A stretch of 64,000 nt of DNA from Saturnia japonica (Eukaryota > Arthropoda > Insecta > Lepidoptera > Saturniidae): positions 17,833,327-17,897,326 of the forward strand of contig CM065313.1 of assembly GCA_033032175.1 (NCBI GenBank). The letters run 5' to 3'. Both the position numbers and the translations under genes were made by a program. The notes beneath the pieces were generated by a model, which was not told the DNA's origin, ran no database searches, and saw only the letters and a program-made list of their open reading frames with translations. Below, one piece after another: positions 57,425 through 64,000 of the stretch. Positions within the stretch are counted from its first letter, which is position 1; the number at the start of each line of letters is the position of its first letter.

Positions 57425-60220
57425 CTGGAAACTTATATTTTAAATTGTCACAAAAACTCCCTGGATAGTTTTGACAAAGGAGCCACCATCTTGTTGAAGC
57501 TCTGTTTGAAACTTTGAAGACTGTAAAGAATAATTAGAAAAATATTATATTCTCGTGACATTGGCAAAATTGTGGATGAACACATTTAACATGATTTACT
57601 ATAAAAAAAGAATTCAATTTATAGTTAGATCATTTTGAATATGTTATTACCTATTTCTAATTTATTCTTTCGTATTGAAGATTCTTGAACCCCCTTTATG
57701 TCTCGAGACAACTGAATGCGAGGCATCAGGTAAAAGAAACAACGATTTCGAATGCTAAAAAATTTGTTTAACATAATAGTTAATGAGGTTTAAATATTAA
57801 TATAATTATTATTAAAAGAAAAAAATTAACGGAGGCTTTAAAGAAACAAAAAATAGTTTTGTACTTGGTGTATGTTATTCTACAATGATATTAAATCCGA
57901 ATGAGATAGAAACTTGTTTTAATTTTGTAAAATGTTAATCAGTATTATTGATGTAATATTATATTTTTCAAATACATATTCAAAATTATTTTTTAATTGT
58001 TCTTTGTCATTAACTACTATGTTAAATAAATTATTGTATTTGCGTAATATAAATGAAATAATTGTTTTTATTTATTTATTAGATAAGATCAGTAAAGAAC
58101 AGTGAAAGATCTTTTAATTTATATGTTATAATGTATTCAAATAAATGTTTAAAATAAAACTTAAGATGTAGGTTTCTTAAAACGATAACTTTTGCAGGTT
58201 TATTGAAGTGAAAACTTCTATAGAAGCAATTTGTGCCATTTTTTATGGATAAATCATAAGAGTTACTTCTGAGTAACAGTACCCTAGCAACACTAACCTG
58301 TCTTTAGCTATAAGTATTATGTGTAGAATTCATTGTTAAATTATAAGTTACAAGTATTAATACTTGAAAGCTTAAAAGTTAATTATTTTGCAATGTACGA
58401 TGAAAATTATAGAACTCATAAAATCGCTCTTGGGCGATCACGATCGTAACAGAGAGACAGAACATTATTTCAGTATAACAGAGCGTGACAGCATATCTCA
58501 AGCGTGGACTACTCAACTATGCCAATAGTGTTAAAAAGACTAGATTAATGTTTATAATTTTCATACTATAAAAAAAAAACACAGTTATTCCAAAGTTTTA
58601 AAGTTTTCATTTTTGTCGGCGGTTCCCATGACTGCCTATTTTTTTTTTAATACTGTAGATGTGCTCTTGGAATATTTTAACTCTGTTTTAAAATTCATTT
58701 AAATACTGTAAGTACCTATATTTATGTAATAAACTGGTTTTTGTTAAAATAGTTGAAAAAGAGAAATATAATTTGCAGTATTTATAGTTTGCCTATCAAA
58801 TAGTTATTTATTAGGCACTTTATGAATACACGTGGAACGAATTTTTATCATTCATATTAAAGGGTGAACACACGGAGAATAAGGAAAGCTCGAAGTAATT
58901 TTATTGTACTGAAATGATCTCATTGGCAAAGATAATAATGTAGTAATTATGATACTTACTAAATAATAATCTGCAAAAAAGAAATTAACCGAATGTATAA
59001 AATCCAATTCTCGTAAAGCTTTTCTAAGCAGTACACCGGTGCTTCGAATTATTGTTATTTGGGTATAATTTATATTAAGTAGCTTTGTTGTTAAAGTAGG
59101 TAGACTTTTTCAGTAATTTGTCCATAAAGGTATAAATAATCATATAAATATAAAAAAAGTTATGTTTAATATTTAAAAAAAAATTTCGTCTTTAATAATA
59201 ATTAAAAAAAAACAATATATTTAGTTCGGTTACTTATTTAATTGGCTTTCACTCTTTTTTTTTTTCGAAATAATAAATAAATTAATTAATTCGAACACTA
59301 GAGTGTTTCACACTGTAATGGTTATTTTGATGTGAAATGAATAGATACTATCCGGATAATCACAACAATAATTTATCGTGTACGATCGTACAAATGTACA
59401 AATCGATTTCGACTAAAACACGTGGAATTCGTTTACTTCTGAGGCTATACACCATTAGAAAAAGTGATGGTTATTTTTATTGTAATAAATGTATGTTTTC
59501 TGGACCATATTATTAAATTATATTTTTGTAATGGAAGAACTAAAATTATTATAATCCTCAAAATGAATTACCCCTATTATTACTCCTATTATTATTTTCT
59601 TTCATCCACCTTTTTTTTATTTTAGCTATTTGCTTCTGTAGGCAATTTCGCCAATGTCAAGTGTGCCAAATACACGTGTTAGAATTAAATTGCCAATACG
59701 AATGTAGATACAAACGTATAAGAATTAATTATTTGTCGTAGTTAGAAATAGGAGTACCTACCCAATTCCTCTGGAAACATTTTCTTATTTGCTCAAAATA
59801 CTAATTCAGTAATCACAGAGTACTATTAATGTATTATACTGAAATCAGTAATCAAGGAAATCAATTAAATTGAACAAAAAATCTTGTTTACCTACCAACA
59901 TCTTTTGAAATATCATATAAAATGTCCTATAGTAATTAAACAGATAATTATTGTGAATAACAAAGTAAAACAATTGTTTGATCTTAATTCTGTTCTAAGA
60001 AAAGCTGGTGGATTTATAAGTAAACTGTTTTTGATAGTGCATGTCCTATGAATTATAACACCTCGAAAAAGGAAGTTGTTTAGAAGAAATTCTATCGTTT
60101 CAAAATCTAATACCCAGAAATTAGGAACGAAGTTAAAACCATAAAGTTGTTTTTTGTTTTGTTAAATATTCACGCTGGGCACTGAAAAATAATTTGTAAA
60201 AAGTTTATTTGACTCTTTAC
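57425..60220. other. AT-rich 3' flank of spz
   Basis: No second gene found. Holds several AATAAA words (for example near 58139) and the short repeat at 59630-59705 shared with 12590. Confidence 0.45.
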
Positions 60221-60228
60221 GTTCATAG

Positions 60229-60544
60229 TAGACATGGGTAACATTGATCTACGCCGCGCAATTGCGGCAACTCAGTTTACTGCGCCGGGTGTGTTAACAC
60301 ACTTATTCCAAATGTGTTGGTGCACAGCGCACTTCAGTGCGACGCGACGGTCCAGCAACGGCACAGCGTCAAGCCGCGCCGCCGTGCCGGTCATCTAACT
60401 CATACATTTCTCTAACTCGCTTGCCTCGCGTACTGTTTTGCTGCAGCATGGCGCGACTTTGAGTTAACTCAATACGCTGGCGCAGTAAGCTGCGCTTGAG
60501 TTATTGAGTTGGCGGAAGAAATTTTACTGAGTTATCCATGTCTA
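60229..60544. mobile_element. hAT-type MITE (316 bp) with 8-bp TSD
   Basis: Ends TAGACATGGGTAAC and GTTATCCATGTCTA are 14-bp inverted repeats with one mismatch. They are flanked by a perfect 8-bp direct repeat GTTCATAG (60221-60228, 60545-60552); 8-bp duplications are characteristic of hAT transposases. The interior is GC-rich with many small palindromes (GCGCAGTAAGCTGCGC, GAGTTAACTC) and no ORF. Confidence 0.92.
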
Positions 60545-60715
60545 GTTCATAGTATAGTAGTGATTTTTGACATTATTGCTATTTTCATAGTTGATAAATG
60601 AGAACCCATGTTTCATGATTATTGTACATAAAAGGCTTATCCTAATATACATAGCACACCCTGTATAAATTCTAATTACTATAGTTTATAGTACCTAACA
60701 CGCTAAGTTTTTTAG

Positions 60716-60906
60716 AAGGGCTGGTTCTCAACTGCACCTGCCGGTTCACACCTGTAGGTGCTTGGCTACAGATTTTAAACTTGGGCATTGTAGATAACCA
60801 GGCGGGCATTAAAAAATTCTCTACCACCATGCTATGGTTTCATCATGATGTTTTCCTACACCGGAAGCTCAGGCTCATTATAAGGATTCGAGTTCACGTC
60901 GATCTT
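60716..60906 (-). repeat. tRNA-derived SINE, family 1, copy F (partial)
   Basis: Complement of the family body: CTGGTTCTCAACTGCACCTG, ACCAGGCGGGCATTAAAAAA, CACCATGCTATGGTTTCATC, GATTCGAGTTCACGTCGATC. The box A head is lost. Confidence 0.75.
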
Positions 60907-60989
60907 AGTTAAATTAGTAAACATTTTTATATTTCCATATCACATGAAATATATGCAGTGATACAAAATTCATTGAAAATTATCATTTA

Positions 60990-61500
60990 CTAGCAAGCCC
61001 GCGCAACTTCGTCTGCGTCACTTAAGAGAGAGAGAGAAAAGGTTAGAGAGAGTGGGACGTAGGCAGAGACAAATAACAATTGTCGTAGGCACCTACAATA
61101 CAATTTATAAGTGCCGTCCGCCTGCAACACCGTTCCGCTAAAATGCACGCGCGGTACTTGATTATTATTTTACTGCGGTGTTATTTCTGATATCTCCTAA
61201 GATATTCATTGAAATCAAATGATGCGAAGGAAAATTTTGTCGAAAATTAAATACTTGTGATGAATAACGTAACATTTATTTTGATAAGGATTAATACCAT
61301 GTTTATAAAAACACCTTCGCAAATAATGCATTATTTTAGAACAAATTTTATTACCATAAAAAAGATTATATTGCGTCAACCTTAAAAGATAGACGTATAC
61401 TATTGCGAACTTTTTTTTTGAAATTTTTAAGAGAAATAAATCCGTCACACATTATTGTTGCGTAACTTTAACCATTTACGTAGTGCACGCAATAGAAACT
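60990..61500 (-). repeat. 'ACTAGC..CCCGCGCAACTTCG' repeat
   Basis: ACTAGCAAGCCCGCGCAACT then TCGTCTGCGTCACTTAAGAG opens the element. Later text (ATATCTCCTAAGATATTC ... AAGGATTAATACCATG) parallels 54880-55140. Confidence 0.6.
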
Positions 61501-61674
61501 TTCAAAAGGAATTAATTTTCCCCGTTTTTGTAACATTTTTAATTTTTGCTCCGCTCCTATTGGTCCGTAGCGTGATATTATATAGCCTTCCTTGATAAAG
61601 CTATCCAACTATCCAACACTAAAATAATTTTTCTATTCCAACCAGTACATCCTGAGATTAGCGCGTTCAACCAC

Positions 61675-61740
61675 TGCGACTGAGTGCCTTAAGCTCTCGC
61701 CCCCAAGCCCGGTAAAGTCGTAAAAACCGCAGCGGCTCTG
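61675..61740 (+). repeat. Partial copy of the 33.9-kb retro-element
   Basis: CTGAGTGCCTTAAGCTCTCG then CCCCCAAGCCCGGTAAAGTC matches the 33885 copy but breaks off after GCAGCGGCTCT, before the tail. Confidence 0.65.
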
Positions 61741-61773
61741 TTTTAAATTATGTTTCTATGATAAAATTTATAT

Positions 61774-62924
61774 TAGTCCATTGAAATGTTACATTTTTTA
61801 GGCCTTACCTTGCGTTTTTTAGAGGACGCAATTTTATTTTTTTTATGTGTAGGGAGGGTCAGTGTAAAGCTAAAACCAAGTTTGTGGGGTCGCCACCCTT
61901 GTCCCACGGCCGCCATCTTGAAAATAGGGGTTGAAATGGTTTTTACGATACATCTCTTAAACTATTTATCTAAAAAAAAATTTGTTAAATTTTTTTATTG
62001 CAAATTAAATTCTCTACAACTTTGATCCAGTAACTTTTTGTCGTAGAACTATAAATAAAAAAGTTATAAGCGAAAATGTTCAGAAATTCGAGAAAAAAAA
62101 TTATTTTTTTCGATATAACTTTTTTTTATAATTTTACGAAAAAATCATGTCAGACCATTTTTGTAGATCGTTTTTCGAGGAACAACTTTTATATGCAACA
62201 TTTTTTCAAGTCAATAGTTAAAGTTTTACAGCGCTCCGAAGTGAGTACTATTTTTCAGTACTCTCAACTATATATACATATATTATACGTGTGTACTAAT
62301 GTGTCATCAATTATTGTTATTTTTTCTCATTATAATTTTTTTTAATTATTATTAACAATTAATTATTAATATAATTATAATAATAATAATTAACATAATT
62401 AATAATTAATTATTGACTCTTTTGTACTCCATTACAGAATTTTACAATTGTTGATTTTTAAATAATTTTTAATCTGATGGCCGTTACCGAGAATACTGAT
62501 CAGGTAGAAAATACTCAAGTGACCATTAGGGAACAAAAAAAAACATCTTCCTGCTATTATTATTATTATTTCTAACCTCTCTTATTGTTCTTATTATTAT
62601 TCTAATTTTTTTTCTCGAATATCTGAACATTTTTGCTTATAACTTTTTAATTTATAGTTCTACGACAAAAAGTTACTGAATCAAAGTTGTAGAGAATTTA
62701 ATTTGCAACAAAAAATGTTAAAAATTTTTTTTATCAGATAAATAGTTTAAGAGATATATCGTAAAAACAATTTCAACCCCTATTTTCAAGATGGCGGCCG
62801 TGGGACAATCGTGGCGACCCCACAAACTTGGTTTTAGCTTTACATTGACCCCCCCTACACATCAAAAAAATTAAATTGCGTCCTCTAAAAAACGCAACCC
62901 CAAATGTAACTTTTCAATGGACTA
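61774..62924. mobile_element. Foldback element with about 325-bp inverted arms (1151 bp)
   Basis: The left arm 61774-62102 and right arm 62604-62924 are near-complementary over their length (TAGTCCATTGAAA at the tip, GCGTTTTTTAGAGGACGCAA, GCTAAAACCAAGTTTGTGGG, GTTCTACGACAAAAAGTTAC in one orientation or the other). A possible 5-bp TSD TATAT (61769-61773, 62925-62929) fits, but in AT-rich DNA. The 500-bp loop is AT-rich and non-coding. Confidence 0.9.
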
Positions 62925-62929
62925 TATAT

Positions 62930-63685
62930 GTTTATATAATCATGCGATAAAATATTCCATGCATATGTGTATGAAAATTTATTACAAGAATATACATAAA
63001 ATACTCAATACCTCTAAGTACGATACTCAAATAGCTAATTACATAAATTTCCAGTTTTATAAATTTTTATGCATTTTATTAATTTTAACATATTACCTAC
63101 AGGAATTAATGTAATTATTTTATTTAATAAATACATATCTATATGAATAAGTCTGTAGTTGTGTCTGTACATTTTTTTTCATCATATTTCCCGCTATGCT
63201 TACTATATGGACGATAGTAGTGATCACGAATATGCTATTAAATATATTTTGTCTGTCAGTTTGTTTTTATGTCCGTATTAAATCAACATAATATTTAACT
63301 CAACAACGGCTATACCGATTCTCAAGAAAAGTTGTACACGGGATGCCTATGTCATTGGTCAATTTGATAAGCTATAAAGATTGGCAAAAATATTTCAAAA
63401 ATTGTAAAAAAATAAACAAAATTAAATTTGTATTAATTCCTCAATCGTTTTTGATAAAATCCCGTAGACGGGATGCATAAATGATTTTATAATTGATAGG
63501 CTGTAAGAATCGTCAACAATAATATCAGAAATATGTAAAAAAAACTTTATAATCAATCAATTTTGATGAAAATTGTACACGGAAAGTCATCGCATTATAT
63601 GAATTTTCAATAATATGAATGAAAACAAAATCAAGGGTGATTATAATTACTGCGTAACGAACGTGTGTAGCCGCAGGCACACCGC
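62930..63685. other. AT-rich non-coding stretch with degenerate internal repeats
   Basis: Three loosely similar units (CAAGAAAAGTTGTACACGGGATG at 63322, ATCCCGTAGACGGGATGC at 63459, GAAAATTGTACACGGAAAG at 63567) suggest an old tandem or dispersed repeat. No gene. Confidence 0.4.
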
Positions 63686-63689
63686 TGGT

Positions 63690-64000
63690 CTATACAATTA
63701 ATAAAATTTAAGTGTCTATTTGTAATGTCAAAATAACAGCTTTTTACTAAATAAAACCCATTTTTAGAATTTTTATCTGTCTATTTGTTCCGGGTAATCT
63801 CCGAAATGGTTGGACCGATTTTGACGGGACTTTTACTGGTTGATAGGGAGTAACTTAGGCTACTTTTATTTTAGAAAAAGTAAAGAGATATATCAAATTA
63901 ATGTACAAAATAATTGTAGACATTAAAAAGATCTATAAAAAACTCATCGAGAGTATATATCTATCTACTAAGGAACACCCACAATAAGCATTTTTGTCTT
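63690..64000 (-). repeat. Repeat family X, copy 4 (cut by the window end)
   Basis: CAATTAATAAAATTTAAGTG then TCTATTTGTAATGTCAAAAT, GGTTGGACCGATTTTGACGG and AACACCCACAATAAGCATTT follow the inverted order of 32155-32575. Confidence 0.75.

Overview
The window is eukaryotic and AT-rich. It looks like an insect, almost certainly a moth or butterfly. Exons are short and split by GT..AG introns, one of them about 30 kb, and the rest is packed with repeats of lepidopteran style: tRNA-headed SINEs, 'ACTAGCTGTGCCC...' repeats, mariner/rosa transposons and RTE/CR1-like LINE debris. There is nothing prokaryotic: no operons and no CRISPR.

I find one host gene. It is a plus-strand spaetzle (spz1-type) Toll-ligand precursor, with five well-supported coding exons (36949-37222, 51137-51303, 52278-52397, 53397-53497, 56794-56971) and a probable signal-peptide exon at 6387-6425. 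The exons join in frame to about 292 residues. The prodomain ends in the activation site IAQR|LG, which releases a C-terminal fragment of exactly 108 residues with seven cysteines. This is the expected cystine-knot cytokine of the serine-protease/Toll immune cascade.

The rest, including nearly all of introns 1 and 2 and the 3' flank, is mobile DNA. Highlights: an intact DD41D (rosa-like) Tc1/mariner transposon with 32-bp TIRs and an uninterrupted 359-aa transposase (16866-18168); a 954-bp TRIM-like non-autonomous LTR element with 4-bp TSD, PBS and PPT (15433-16386), plus a solo LTR of the same family (31690-31891); a broken CR1/jockey-group LINE (about 39380-43707) with a dead mariner at its 3' tail (43710-44970); a 5'-truncated second LINE just upstream of the last spz exon (about 55290-56700); a hAT-type MITE with perfect 8-bp TSD (60229-60544); a 1.15-kb foldback element with about 325-bp arms (61774-62924); six copies of one tRNA-derived SINE and four of another; and very short retro-insertions with clear TSDs.

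No previously undescribed multi-gene system is evident. The least explained coding-like stretch is a frameshifted ORF of unknown family inside spz intron 3 (51459-52000). Long tracts of introns 1 and 2 and of the 3' flank (57.4-60.2 kb) are AT-rich with nothing I can name. Repeat boundaries were found by eye and are approximate unless a TSD is given.
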